Assembly (NCBI RefSeq): GCF_946187725.1
Contig: NZ_CAMHSK010000001.1
Coordinates: forward strand, 62,001-126,000
Direction of reading: 5' to 3'
Source: an uncultured Treponema sp.
GTDB lineage: Bacteria; Spirochaetota; Spirochaetia; Treponematales; Treponemataceae
Length of the DNA: 64,000 nt
The notes below the pieces were generated by a model. It did not search any database. It saw only the letters and a list, made by a program, of their open reading frames with translations, and had not been told where the DNA came from. A program made the translations under genes and the position numbers. Below are positions 1 to 8,469 of the stretch, one piece after another. The first letter of the stretch is position 1. Every line of letters begins with the position of its first letter.

Positions 1-484
1 CAGGAACTTGCGTATTATATGGAACAATTTCGTTCGCACGGTTCAGGCGCTTTCCGTCATAGTTTTTTACAGATTCGACAACGGCACTTACGATTTTGAA
101 AAGATGCTCCGGATCACGAGTGAGTGCACTGCCCGCATTTGATTTAATGATTTTTGGAACAGGGCATCCACCGTTAATGTCGATGCACTCACAGCTGGTT
201 TTTTCCAGAACGATTCGTGCAGCCTGAGCCATTGTTTCTGGATTTCCGCCGAAAATCTGTACGGCATAAGCCGATTCATTTGGAGCACGACGCATCAGGG
301 TTTCAGTTTTTTCGTTGTTGCGTGTAAGAGCTTCTGAACTGACCATTTCTGTGTATGCAAAATCTGCTCCACATTCCGCACATATAGAACGGAACGCACG
401 GTCAGAATATCCCGCCACAGGGGCAAGAAACAGATTGCCTGGAAGAGAAAGATTGCCGATTTGAACAGGGTGATATAGCGACAT
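1..484 (-). CDS. dus: tRNA-dihydrouridine synthase (partial, C-terminus off window)
   Basis: Flavoenzyme that reduces uridine to dihydrouridine in tRNA D-loops. Reading leftward from ATG 484, the first 161 residues show the family start PVQIGNLSLPGNLFLAPVAG, then the region EMVSSEAL, the stretch YAVQIFGG, and the signature DINGGCPVPKI with the catalytic cysteine. The frame stays open to the window edge, so the remaining barrel and C-terminal domain are outside. Around residues 138-158 there is an Asn/Arg-rich loop (DGKRLNRANEIVPYN) before the expected VKIRSG strand, which looks like a lineage insertion. The gene follows tatD, with an intrinsic terminator in the short gap. A sequence shape of DusB type is likely, but DusA/B/C assignment is not secure from the fragment. 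Confidence 0.9.
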   Translation of the reverse strand, partial: MSLYHPVQIGNLSLPGNLFLAPVAGYSDRAFRSICAECGADFAYTEMVSSEALTRNNEKTETLMRRAPNESAYAVQIFGGNPETMAQAARIVLEKTSCECIDINGGCPVPKIIKSNAGSALTRDPEHLFKIVSAVVESVKNYDGKRLNRANEIVPYNTQVP

Positions 485-497
485 AAATAGAACTTCT

Positions 498-526
498 CAA
501 AAAATGCCCCGCACGGATGCGGGGTA
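498..526 (-). terminator. Intrinsic terminator after tatD, just before dus
   Basis: On the minus strand CCCCGCA-TCCG-TGCGGGG is followed by CATTTTTTG. It ends about 14 nt before the dus ATG, so it either ends tatD transcripts or limits read-through into dus. Confidence 0.75.
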
Positions 527-562
527 AAAGCAAAGAGAGAATTTTCTGAAAGAAAATCCCAA

Positions 563-1345
563 TTACTCTGGTAAACGGAAAATCTTGCAGCTGTTAGTCC
601 ACAGAATCTTGCTCAATTCCTCAAGATCGATTTCGAGCATTTCTGAAAGGAAGCGGGCTGTTGAAGGCAAATATGCCGGCATTGCACGCTTTCGTTCCCG
701 GAATTCTGCCGGAACCATGAACGGACTTTCTGTTTCAATCAGCATTCGGTCAGTCGGAATATTAAGGACTGTTTCATGCAGATTTCTTGCATTGCGGTAA
801 GTCAAATTTCCAGCGAATGAGAAATAAACATTAAGGCCTGCTTCGAGACATTTTTTTGCATAAGCGGCATCTTCACCGTAGCAGTGCAAAATTGCTCCAG
901 CCGGCGGAATTCGCTCTTTAAGGATGTCGAAAACATCTTTTCCGGCTTCACGGCTATGAATGATTACCGGCTTGTCGTATTTTTTAGCGATTTCAAGCTG
1001 AGTGATAAAAAGCTCAGTCTGCATTCGCTTGTCACCGAACTGCTTGTAATAGTCGAGACCACATTCACCGACAGCAATTACATTCGGCAGTTTGAGACCT
1101 TCTTCAATTGTTTTAATCCAGTCTTTCCCAGGATTCATTACTTCGACAGGAGCAACGCCAACAGCGTGATACACTCCAGGCATAGATTTGATATTTGGGT
1201 AGACTTTCTTGAAATCATGAAGACTGTTATTAATGCTTACGATACGCGTAACGCCGGCCTGTTTTGCCTGCTGAATAACGCGTAACTGTTCAATCGGGTC
1301 CTCATAAATGAGCCCGATATGGGCGTGAGTATCAAAAAACTGCAT
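563..1345 (-). CDS. tatD: TatD family metal-dependent hydrolase / deoxyribonuclease
   Basis: A 260-residue TatD-type TIM-barrel metal hydrolase, the usual length; family members are 3'-5' nucleases or quality-control DNases in the cytoplasm. Visible motifs in order are DTHAHIG at residues 5-11 (HxH metal ligands), GECGLDYY near 93-100 (metal-bridging Glu), HSREAGKD near 130, HCYG near 155 and ETESP near 206. The last is normally ETDSP or ETDAP, so the family Asp is a Glu here. ATG 1345 is preceded by GGAAGAAAG as ribosome binding site. It lies upstream of dus in the same direction. Assignment to the family is firm, substrate is not. Confidence 0.9.
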   Translation of the reverse strand: MQFFDTHAHIGLIYEDPIEQLRVIQQAKQAGVTRIVSINNSLHDFKKVYPNIKSMPGVYHAVGVAPVEVMNPGKDWIKTIEEGLKLPNVIAVGECGLDYYKQFGDKRMQTELFITQLEIAKKYDKPVIIHSREAGKDVFDILKERIPPAGAILHCYGEDAAYAKKCLEAGLNVYFSFAGNLTYRNARNLHETVLNIPTDRMLIETESPFMVPAEFRERKRAMPAYLPSTARFLSEMLEIDLEELSKILWTNSCKIFRLPE

Positions 1346-1461
1346 GGCTTTCTTCCAATATAGATATGATGATAAAGAAGCTCCGTTGAGTGCGGAGATT
1401 CATACTTTTAAACAATGTTGTTTTGTTTATTCTAATAGAATAGCAGAGAAAATCGTAACTG

Positions 1462-2346
1462 TCAAATTGCAGTTGATTTGTAGGTTAAAAGGAAATTCCA
1501 GATAGGGTCGTACCAGTTTTCAGATTTCGCCCCTTCAGCAAAATAGTTTTCGTAAGTTGAAAGTATATGATTTCGAATCAGTTTTGCATCTTCATTTGAG
1601 AAGCCTTCTGGTGAAGCGAACATGCCTGAGATGAATTTTCTGGCATCTTCAGTGCTAACAAGTTCCGGGAAATTCGCCGTGGCAAGATAAATAGCCGCAG
1701 GAATGCAGTTTACCGAATGCTGTTTGACATACAGAACAGTTTCCGTGATTTCGAGAGCGCAATTGTATAATTCTTTTTCCCAGAACGTTTTTTCGATTTC
1801 GGTGAAGGCCTCTTCAGAAAAAATCTTTCGATAGAAACCCCATGCAAGAAAGACCGTTGAAACATGAAGACTTGGAACGCACAGGAAATGAGGATCAAGG
1901 GCGTGAATCTGGCGGAATTCACGCATTTCTTTGTAGTTCGGGCGGTTTGTGGTCGTAAGTCGGAAGTGATAAATTTTTCCGCAGCACTGATAAAGTTTTC
2001 TGAATCGTAACATCCACTTTTTTGTAAGAACAGATGCGTGCCAGAATCCGAATTTTTTTACAAGCATTGCCAGCGGGCGAACCCACATATTGATAAAGTC
2101 GAGATAAACGGAAACTTTTGAAGGCGTAAACGGAATCTTTTGGTCGAGCGGATGGTCAACATGAACAACCGGAATGTGCAGAATATGGAATTTTTCAAAA
2201 TACTGGAGAAAGAAAAATTCTTTAAGAATCGTGGCAAAACATTTAAAATTTGTGATGAAACTAGGCGGTCCAAACAGAACGCCCGCGTACGCAACGAGTG
2301 GATTGAATGTTTTTAAGGGTTTATTGTCGTATACTTTTGGTTTCAT
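1462..2346 (-). CDS. Hypothetical protein with PAP2-like His motif
   Basis: A 294-residue protein I cannot assign to a named family. It is rich in aromatic and hydrophobic residues, with a hydrophobic N-terminal third but no clear signal peptide. Residues near 155-165 read VPSLHVSTVFLAWGF and near 207 KQHSVNCIPAA; the spacing of PSxH and a second His recalls PAP2-type phosphatases, but the Arg and Asp of that active site are not obvious, so this is only a hint. There is no convincing Shine-Dalgarno sequence. It is transcribed away from a repeat element that separates it from pheT. Confidence 0.7.
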   Translation of the reverse strand: MKPKVYDNKPLKTFNPLVAYAGVLFGPPSFITNFKCFATILKEFFFLQYFEKFHILHIPVVHVDHPLDQKIPFTPSKVSVYLDFINMWVRPLAMLVKKFGFWHASVLTKKWMLRFRKLYQCCGKIYHFRLTTTNRPNYKEMREFRQIHALDPHFLCVPSLHVSTVFLAWGFYRKIFSEEAFTEIEKTFWEKELYNCALEITETVLYVKQHSVNCIPAAIYLATANFPELVSTEDARKFISGMFASPEGFSNEDAKLIRNHILSTYENYFAEGAKSENWYDPIWNFLLTYKSTAI

Positions 2347-2385
2347 CTTTTGAAAGGTTGGGATTTTTGTTGTGGTTCTGAATGA

Positions 2386-2567
2386 GCCTGAAGACTTTGG
2401 GCGTTACCTGCCTTTCGGCAGGTCGGGCTTTCCGCCCTTCGCTAACGCTCATAGCCTACGGCTACTTCGGGGCTACAATCCCTAACGCAGGGAGCGACGG
2501 CGAAGCCGTAAAAACTCACGAGGTGAGTTTTTAGCGAGTCTCCGAGCAGCTACGCTGCGAAGGCGTA
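2386..2567. repeat. Dispersed hairpin-rich repeat, copy A
   Basis: About 180 bp between pheT and the unknown gene consist of successive short inverted repeats: CCTGC/GCAGG, TAGCC/GGCTA, ACGGCGAAGCCGT, ACTCACGAGGTGAGT and GCAGCTACGCTGC. The block CCCTTCGCTAACGCTCAT recurs in copies near 9.6 and 11.9 kb, the block CTACAATCC recurs near 5.2 kb, and the half from GGGAGCGAC to the end recurs near 30.7 kb. No open reading frame of note is present. Confidence 0.8.
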
Positions 2568-2568
2568 T

Positions 2569-4332
2569 TTACATTAATTCCTCTATATCAATTTCACCGG
2601 CGACACATGGAACTGCGATCTGCCAGTTTTCGAGAACCTGCGGGTGGATTTCACCGAAGATTCCGACCTGCTTGCCTTTGACGATGATTGCTGCCTGACG
2701 GCCTGGGATAAAGCGCGGGTCGTTTGCTTCTTTGACCTCATATTTGTGATCGAGGAAGTAAAGGATAGAGGCGACTTCAGAAGCCAAGTCGTTGAAGTTT
2801 GCGTTGTTTGCTGCAGTCATGAATCCGAGTGACTGGATTGTTTTTGTGCCTGTGTTCTCGCTTTCGTCAAGGAATGCAACTTTACCAATCTCAAAAATCT
2901 TGTGCGGGAAGATTGCGTTTGCAGCGGCACTTTCTGCACGGAGCAATGAAGCGATGATTGACGGGCGAACGAACTGATAGTTCTCGCTCATCGGGTTCAA
3001 AATCTCGATTACTTTGTCAGCAGAAATGTTCATGCGGTCGATATAATCTCGTTTTGAGCCGAGATAGTTGAAAATCATCTCCTGATAGCCCAAGCCGACC
3101 ATGATTTCTTTTGTCTTTCGGCTGAACAATGTGACATCAGAAAGTTTGCCGATTGTGAAGTCGTTTGGTTTCTGTGGCTTGAAGTAGTCGAGACTCATGC
3201 CAATCATTACGTCTTCGATAACGTCAACTTCGTGGAGGAAGTCGTTGCGGTATGGAGCCGGCTGAACTGTGAATTCAACGTCGCTCTTGTTTGCTGCGCA
3301 ATATTTTGCTGTCTTTTCGCTTACAGGAATGTCTTTTGCAACAACATCGTTGTCCATTCGGCTGAGCGCGTCGAGAACCTGCTCTTTTGTGAGGTCACTG
3401 CCCAGCTTTTTGTTGATTGCGGCCAGGGTTGCCTTTGCTTCTTTCTGGAAGTAGAACGGAACAGTGATTTCTTTGCCAAAGCCTGTTTCGTAAGGATGAA
3501 CGACTTTAACCGGAAGAATTTCGTATCCTGCATCGTGGAAGTCACATGCAACGATATTTGCGGCGAGAATCAAGTTCTCCATGTTGTCGCCAGTAAGCTC
3601 AACCATCAAATCTTTGTCACCAACCTGAACGGCTCCCAAAGTCGCCGAGTTGATGATTGGTGCCATTGAAAGAACTTCGTCTTTATCGTCTGTAAGGAGC
3701 GGGAATTTTTTGAGGCCCTCGAGAATCCAGCCAAAATCCTTTCCTTTTGGATGCTCAGTGAGAATCTGGCGGCAAGTCATCGGGGAATCACAAGCGAGCG
3801 GAACGAATGAAGTTTTGTCCGGATCAACAGCCTTGTAGTGGCATGGCCATTTGATTTCGCTCATGCGGTAAACGCCCATTGAAATTGACTTTCGTTTGCG
3901 GCCGAAGTTCCAGCAGAGCTTTTCCTGAGTCTGGATGATGTCTTTGAGCATCGGATCGTCGATTGGTTTGCCAGAAATTACGAAACTGACCATGAACGGT
4001 CGGACATCTTTGAGGCCCTCTTCGACAGTGATTGTGCGATTGCCACAGTCTTTGATTGCTCCCTTGCGAGAGATGAATGAAGAGTAGTCAGAGCGTTTTG
4101 CGCCTTCGTGCAAGCGGAGCTGACGAGTAACGCCGCCGGTTGACCACAAATCAGGGCGGTTTGTATCGTTAAGTTCGATTTTGATGACGCGTTCATCTTC
4201 GCTCATTGACATGTCAGGCTTTTCGTCAAGCTCGGCCTTTCCGCAGACAAGCTTTTTCTCAAGCGTGTCGTAGTCATATTTTTTCCCAAGAAGATTAAAA
4301 AAAAGTTTTTCGTTTACTTCAATTTTTGGCAT
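2569..4332 (-). CDS. pheT: Phenylalanine--tRNA ligase beta subunit, archaeal/eukaryotic type
   Basis: Beta subunit of the (alpha-beta)2 synthetase that charges tRNA-Phe. At 587 residues it is much shorter than the roughly 800-residue bacterial form and starts directly with a B1-like domain (MPKIEVNEKLFFNLLGKKY), lacking the bacterial N-terminal tRNA-binding extension. The stretch VELTGDNMENLILAANIVAC and the C-terminal core (DEVDVIEDVMIGMSLDYFKP, then VGIFGEIHPQVLENW) fit the archaeal/eukaryotic beta subunit that spirochaetes are known to carry. ATG 4332 has GAGGAA at good spacing. pheS is not adjacent but lies 53 kb away in this window. Confidence 0.95.
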   Translation of the reverse strand: MPKIEVNEKLFFNLLGKKYDYDTLEKKLVCGKAELDEKPDMSMSEDERVIKIELNDTNRPDLWSTGGVTRQLRLHEGAKRSDYSSFISRKGAIKDCGNRTITVEEGLKDVRPFMVSFVISGKPIDDPMLKDIIQTQEKLCWNFGRKRKSISMGVYRMSEIKWPCHYKAVDPDKTSFVPLACDSPMTCRQILTEHPKGKDFGWILEGLKKFPLLTDDKDEVLSMAPIINSATLGAVQVGDKDLMVELTGDNMENLILAANIVACDFHDAGYEILPVKVVHPYETGFGKEITVPFYFQKEAKATLAAINKKLGSDLTKEQVLDALSRMDNDVVAKDIPVSEKTAKYCAANKSDVEFTVQPAPYRNDFLHEVDVIEDVMIGMSLDYFKPQKPNDFTIGKLSDVTLFSRKTKEIMVGLGYQEMIFNYLGSKRDYIDRMNISADKVIEILNPMSENYQFVRPSIIASLLRAESAAANAIFPHKIFEIGKVAFLDESENTGTKTIQSLGFMTAANNANFNDLASEVASILYFLDHKYEVKEANDPRFIPGRQAAIIVKGKQVGIFGEIHPQVLENWQIAVPCVAGEIDIEELM

Positions 4333-4428
4333 GATATTCCTCGAATTTTATTCAATAGAACCTTTATTATATAGAAAAAAGTTAGCGCAATCAACGGTAA
4401 AACGCCCTCTTTTCTTTTCTGTGCAATG

Positions 4429-4437
4429 TGATATAAT
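4429..4437 (+). promoter_or_regulatory. Extended -10 promoter of the hyp operon
   Basis: TG-A-TATAAT is a perfect extended -10 element upstream of hypB; the -35 region is pyrimidine-rich and weak. The start point would be near 4444, so the palindrome at 4451 lies just inside the transcript. Confidence 0.7.
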
Positions 4438-4450
4438 AGGACACAAATTT

Positions 4451-4465
4451 GATAGTGGTGCTATC
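4451..4465. promoter_or_regulatory. Palindromic operator candidate, copy 1 (GATAG-N5-CTATC)
   Basis: GATAGTGGTGCTATC, extendable to a 17-bp palindrome by flanking T and A, lies about 8 nt downstream of the predicted start of the hypB transcript. The same motif with a different core occurs at 10480-10494 at the promoter of the facing two-gene operon. No other copy was noticed. Confidence 0.55.
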
Positions 4466-4505
4466 ATTTCTTAAAACTCTCTGTATTTTTCTAAGGCGGT
4501 CGATT

Positions 4506-5174
4506 ATGGATACAGTTCGCGTGATTGAAGTGAAGGAAAATATCCTTGCTGACAACGACAAGGAAGCCGAGATTTTACGGCAGAAGCTCAAATCTAAGAA
4601 AACTTTTTTGATGAATCTTATGTCATCGCCGGGGAGCGGAAAAACTACCACTTTGCTCCGAACCGTTGAGGCTCTCAAAGACAAAATCAAAATCGGAATT
4701 ATGGAAGCGGACATTGATTCGAGCGTCGATGCCGAGACGATGGCAAATGCGGGCGTAAAATCGATTCAGCTGCACACGGGCGGAATGTGCCACTTGGATG
4801 CGGCAATGACCGAGCAGGGATTGAATGAACTTGGCTATGACGGACTTGATTTGGTCGTGCTTGAAAATGTCGGAAATTTGATTTGCCCGGCAGAATTTGA
4901 TACTGGGTCTGCAAAGAATGTGATGATTCTTTCGGTGCCGGAAGGTCATGACAAGCCGCTCAAATATCCGCTCATGTTCAGCAAGGTTGATGCTCTGATT
5001 ATCAACAAAATTGATGTCATGCCGTATTTTGATTTTGACATGTCGAAAGTGCGGGAATATGTAACAAAGCTCAACAAAGATGTAAAAATCTTCCCGATTA
5101 GCGCAAAAACCGGCGAGGGTGTCAAAGAATGGACGGATTGGCTTGCCGAAGAGTTGAATGCTCATAACAAATAA
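4506..5174 (+). CDS. hypB: Hydrogenase nickel-incorporation GTPase HypB
   Basis: GTPase of the SIMIBI class that passes nickel to HypA during assembly of NiFe enzymes. From ATG 4506 (AAGGCGG upstream) it is 222 residues. SSPGSGKTT near residue 40 is the P-loop, EADIDSSVDAE and HTGGMCHLDAAM carry the switch and metal-site Cys/His, ENVGNLICPAEFD is the G3 region, and NKID near 160 gives guanine specificity. The N-terminal His-rich nickel storage stretch and CXXCGC motif of some HypB proteins are absent. It opens an operon with a flavin/Fe-S oxidoreductase and hypA. No hydrogenase subunit is in the window, so the nickel client is unknown. Confidence 0.93.
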   Translation: MDTVRVIEVKENILADNDKEAEILRQKLKSKKTFLMNLMSSPGSGKTTTLLRTVEALKDKIKIGIMEADIDSSVDAETMANAGVKSIQLHTGGMCHLDAAMTEQGLNELGYDGLDLVVLENVGNLICPAEFDTGSAKNVMILSVPEGHDKPLKYPLMFSKVDALIINKIDVMPYFDFDMSKVREYVTKLNKDVKIFPISAKTGEGVKEWTDWLAEELNAHNK

Positions 5175-5283
5175 TTTCACGCGCTGGATTGTAGCACCGC
5201 CGAAGGCGTTCCGAAGCGAAGCGTAGGAATGGAACGAAAGTGGAAGTGCGAAAAGCCAGGAGACGGTTGATTCGCGCAATAGT
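5175..5283. repeat. Dispersed hairpin-rich repeat, copy B
   Basis: The 130-bp gap between hypB and the oxidoreductase holds short inverted repeats around CCGCCGAAGGCG and CGAAGCGAAGCG. Read on the minus strand it begins GCGCGAATCAACCGTCT, close to the start of copies C and D, and ends with CTACAATCC as in copy A. A related short motif, GCGCAATCAACGGT, lies at 4385-4398 in front of hypB. Confidence 0.65.
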
Positions 5284-5304
5284 ATAGAAGAAAGAGGTAC
5301 GAAA

Positions 5305-8031
5305 ATGGCAGAAAAAGAAACAGTCAGGCCGCTTATTTTACAGCTTGGTCAGAAGATTACGGACAGGCTTGGTCGAAAAATTAACGAGAATGACCCGGAA
5401 TACTGGGGATTGAACGAAATTGTGACCGACGAAATGGCAGAAGTCGCGCTCAAAATGGATGTGCGAAAGCCGGTGACTTTGCCGCAGCTTGCTAAAAAGA
5501 CCGGAAAGGACGAAAAATATCTCGAAAAGATTCTCATGGATATGGCGATGGCGGGTCTTATCGAATACAACTGGGAGAATCCTAAGCGCGAAAAGCAGTA
5601 CATTTTGCCGATGTATGTTCCGGGAAGCGCTGAGTTTACGAACATGAATCAGAAACAGCTTGAAGAGCATCCGAAATTGGGTCGTTTCTTCGAGAGAATG
5701 AGCTTTGAACCGCTTACTAAGGTCGTTCCGATGGTTCCGGAGGGCGGTGCCGGAATCGGTATGCATGTTATTCCTGTTGAAAAGGCGATTGAGGCCGAGA
5801 ATCAGAGTGTTAGCGTAGAGCACATTTCTCACTGGCTCGACAAATACGATGGAAAATATGCGGCTTCTCCTTGTTCATGCCGATTGAGCCGAAGAACTTT
5901 CGATGAAGGCTGTGCCGATGACCCTGAAGACTGGTGTATCGGTGTTGGTGACATGGCTGACTATCTCGTTGAGACAAAACGCGGTCATTATGTCACACGC
6001 GAAAAGGTTCTTGAGATTTTGAAACACGCTGAAGACTGCGGATTTGTTCATCAGATTACGAACATTGACGGCGAAAACAAGATTTTTGCTATTTGTAACT
6101 GTAATGTGAATGTTTGCTACGCGCTCCGAACAAGCCAGCTTTTCAACACGCCGAATCTTTCGCGCTCGGCTTATGTTGCCCGCGTTGAATCTGACAAATG
6201 TGTTGCTTGTGGCCGTTGTGTTGAATATTGTCCGGCTGGTGCAGTTAAGCTTGGTCAGAAACTTTGCAAAAAAGACGGAAAGAAAGTCGAATATCCGAAG
6301 CACATTTTGCCGGATAATCATAGATGGTCTGAGAAAAACTGGGACATTAACTATCGCGATACAAACCGCACAAACTGCTATTCGACAGGAACGGCTCCTT
6401 GTAAGACTGCTTGCCCGGCTCACATCGGAATTCAGGGCTATTTGAAGATGGCAAGCGAAGGCCGTTACACTGAGGCACTTGAGCTGATTAAGAAAGAAAA
6501 TCCGTTCCCGGCTGTTTGTGGCCGAATTTGTAACAAAAGGTGTGAGGCGGCTTGTACCCGTGGCACAATCGATGAAGCAATTGCTATTGATGAAGTCAAA
6601 AAATTCATCGCTCAGAAAGATTTGGATGCGGCAACACGCTTTATTCCGAAGAAGGTAATTCCTTCAAACCGCGGTGAATTTGAGCAGAAAATTGCGATTA
6701 TCGGAGGCGGTCCTGCTGGCCTTTCATGTGCGTTCTACCTTGCAGAAAAAGGCTATCGTCCGACTGTGTTTGAAAAGAACAAAGTTGCGGGCGGTATGCT
6801 CGTTTACGGAATTCCAAGCTTCAAACTCGAAAAAAATGTCGTTCAGGCTGAAATCGATGTCATGAAGGAAATGGGCGTTGAAATCAAAACTGGCGTTGAA
6901 GTTGGAAAAGATGTCACAATTGCCCAGCTTCGTGAACAGGGATACAAGGCTTTCTACATTGCGATTGGCTGTCAGGGCGGTCGAAAAGCCGGAATTGCTG
7001 GTGAGGATGCCGAGGGCGTTATGACTGCGGTTGATTTCCTTCGCACTGTTGCAGACGACCATGATTACAAAGTGACTGGTCGAACAGTTGTTGTTGGCGG
7101 TGGAAATGTTGCAATCGATGTGAGCCGTACTGCATGGCGATGTGGCGGAACAGAGGTTCAGCAGTTCTGTCTTGAGCAGCGTAAAGAAATGCCTGCAACC
7201 CTTGAAGAAATCGAAGAAGCCGAAGAGGAAGGAATCAAAATCAACTGCGGCTGGGGACCAAAAGAGATTCTTACCGAGAACGGAAAAGTCAAAGGAATCG
7301 TGTTCAAGAAGTGCGTTTCTGTAAAAGACGAAACAGGCCGTTTCAACCCGAAATATGATGAAAACGACACAATCACAATCGAGTGCGAAAATGTGTTCCT
7401 TTCAATCGGACAGGCAATCGTCTGGGGTGACATGCTTGCTGGAACAAAAGTTGAGCTTGGTCGCGGAAACGGCGTTGTTGCTGACGGCGTGACTTACCAG
7501 ACAGCTGAGCCGGACATTTTTGCGGGCGGCGATGTTTACACAGGTCCGAAATTTGCGATTGATGCGATTGCGGCTGGAAAGAAGGCGGCTGTTTCAATCC
7601 ATAGATTCGTTCAGCCACATTCTAGCATGACAATTGGCCGTGATAAGCGAGAATTCATCGAGCTTAATAAAGAAGATATTTTCGTTAAGGGCTACGATGA
7701 CACACCTCGTCAGGTTCCGGCTAAAAAGACTATCAGTGAAGTCGGAAGCAAGTTCAAGGAAACACAGCTTTGCTTCACAGAAGAGCAGATTAAAAAGGAA
7801 ACTGCCCGCTGTTTGAGCTGTGGTCAGAGCGTTGTTGACGAGAACAAGTGTATCGGCTGTGGTGTTTGTACGACAAAATGTGCCTTCGATGCAATCCACT
7901 TGCACCGCGAGCACCCGAAAGCAAGCCGCATGATTCCGAGTGAGGACAAGCTCAAGGCAATCCTGCCGAACATCGTCAAACGCGAAATCAAAGTTCTGCT
8001 CAACCCGAACAGGAATTCGCTGGAGAAGTAA
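5305..8031 (+). CDS. FAD-dependent NAD(P)-linked oxidoreductase with ferredoxin domains
   Basis: A 908-residue multidomain cytoplasmic redox enzyme. Residues 1-290 include a winged-helix-like region and scattered cysteines (CSCR near 191, CNCNVNVC near 265). A 4Fe-4S ferredoxin motif CVACGRCVEYCP starts near 299. From about 365 the protein is like the small subunit of glutamate synthase and NfnB/SudA: cysteine region CKTACPAHIG and CGRICNKRCEAAC, FAD site IIGGGPAGLSCAF near 466, NADPH site VVVGGGNVAIDVSR near 595, FAGGDV near 745. A C-terminal ferredoxin CIGCGVCTTKC lies near 848. ATG 5305 has AGAGG upstream. Electron transfer between NAD(P)H and ferredoxin or a partner is likely. Sandwiched between hypB and hypA, its partner may be a nickel enzyme, which is inference. 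Confidence 0.85.
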   Translation: MAEKETVRPLILQLGQKITDRLGRKINENDPEYWGLNEIVTDEMAEVALKMDVRKPVTLPQLAKKTGKDEKYLEKILMDMAMAGLIEYNWENPKREKQYILPMYVPGSAEFTNMNQKQLEEHPKLGRFFERMSFEPLTKVVPMVPEGGAGIGMHVIPVEKAIEAENQSVSVEHISHWLDKYDGKYAASPCSCRLSRRTFDEGCADDPEDWCIGVGDMADYLVETKRGHYVTREKVLEILKHAEDCGFVHQITNIDGENKIFAICNCNVNVCYALRTSQLFNTPNLSRSAYVARVESDKCVACGRCVEYCPAGAVKLGQKLCKKDGKKVEYPKHILPDNHRWSEKNWDINYRDTNRTNCYSTGTAPCKTACPAHIGIQGYLKMASEGRYTEALELIKKENPFPAVCGRICNKRCEAACTRGTIDEAIAIDEVKKFIAQKDLDAATRFIPKKVIPSNRGEFEQKIAIIGGGPAGLSCAFYLAEKGYRPTVFEKNKVAGGMLVYGIPSFKLEKNVVQAEIDVMKEMGVEIKTGVEVGKDVTIAQLREQGYKAFYIAIGCQGGRKAGIAGEDAEGVMTAVDFLRTVADDHDYKVTGRTVVVGGGNVAIDVSRTAWRCGGTEVQQFCLEQRKEMPATLEEIEEAEEEGIKINCGWGPKEILTENGKVKGIVFKKCVSVKDETGRFNPKYDENDTITIECENVFLSIGQAIVWGDMLAGTKVELGRGNGVVADGVTYQTAEPDIFAGGDVYTGPKFAIDAIAAGKKAAVSIHRFVQPHSSMTIGRDKREFIELNKEDIFVKGYDDTPRQVPAKKTISEVGSKFKETQLCFTEEQIKKETARCLSCGQSVVDENKCIGCGVCTTKCAFDAIHLHREHPKASRMIPSEDKLKAILPNIVKREIKVLLNPNRNSLEK

Positions 8032-8089
8032 TTGGGATTTTAAGGGGCTTGCTCCCTTCCAATTGCTCACTGCTAATTGCTAATTATAT

Positions 8090-8434
8090 ATGCACGAACT
8101 TGGAATTGTCTTTCATGTTATAAAACGACTCGAAGAACTGGCAGAAGAACAGCGTCTTGCCAAAATTCAGAGCGTTACGCTCGAAATCGGTGAGGTTAGC
8201 GGCGTTGTGCCTGACTACTTGCATGACTGCTGGAAATGGGCAATCAAAAAATCCGAAGTGATGAAAGAAGCTGCCCTTAAAATCGAGACTATCGAAGCCG
8301 TAACAGTCTGCAATGACTGCGAAAAGACTTACAAAACGGTCGAATTCGGCCGCACTTGTCCTTTCTGTCAAAGCGAAAACACCGTGCTGCAGAAAGGCAA
8401 TGAGATGAATATCAAGCAGATTGAAGCGTGTTAG
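8090..8434 (+). CDS. hypA: Hydrogenase nickel-insertion metallochaperone HypA
   Basis: A 114-residue HypA/HybF protein, the normal length. The nickel-binding MHE motif is at residues 1-3, and the structural zinc site is formed by CNDC near 77 and CPFC near 93. HypA receives nickel from HypB and delivers it to the enzyme precursor. The ATG at 8090 has no clear ribosome binding site; the 58-bp gap holds an imperfect hairpin (AAGGGG/CTCCCTT inside AATTGG/CCAATT) and repeated CTAATTG units. Translation may rely on the neighbouring structure or be weak. Splitting hypB and hypA by an unrelated oxidoreductase gene is unusual. Confidence 0.93.
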   Translation: MHELGIVFHVIKRLEELAEEQRLAKIQSVTLEIGEVSGVVPDYLHDCWKWAIKKSEVMKEAALKIETIEAVTVCNDCEKTYKTVEFGRTCPFCQSENTVLQKGNEMNIKQIEAC

Positions 8435-8469
8435 TGCTTTTTACGGCACGGCACACTCAGGAGGATAAA

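Noticed and set aside
3232-3669. Plus-strand open frame of 145 codons opposite pheT
   Set aside because: Shadow of pheT in another frame, Cys- and Phe-rich without motif or ribosome binding site.
4451-4465. FNR, Fur or NikR site
   Set aside because: The arm sequence GATAG/CTATC and spacing do not match TTGAT-N4-ATCAA, the Fur 19-mer or GTATGA-N16-TCATAC.
4623-5279. Long minus-strand open frame of 218 codons opposite hypB
   Set aside because: It mirrors hypB codons, has no start signal and no recognisable protein pattern; hypB is well supported.
4385-5283. hypB as a transposon-borne gene between inverted repeats
   Set aside because: Motif GCGCAATCAACGGT at 4385 and its inverted relative near 5265 are short and belong to the dispersed repeat family; no transposase or target duplication is seen.
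8032-8089. Riboswitch before hypA
   Set aside because: Only one imperfect hairpin and short CTAATTG repeats are present; no known metal riboswitch core was recognised.
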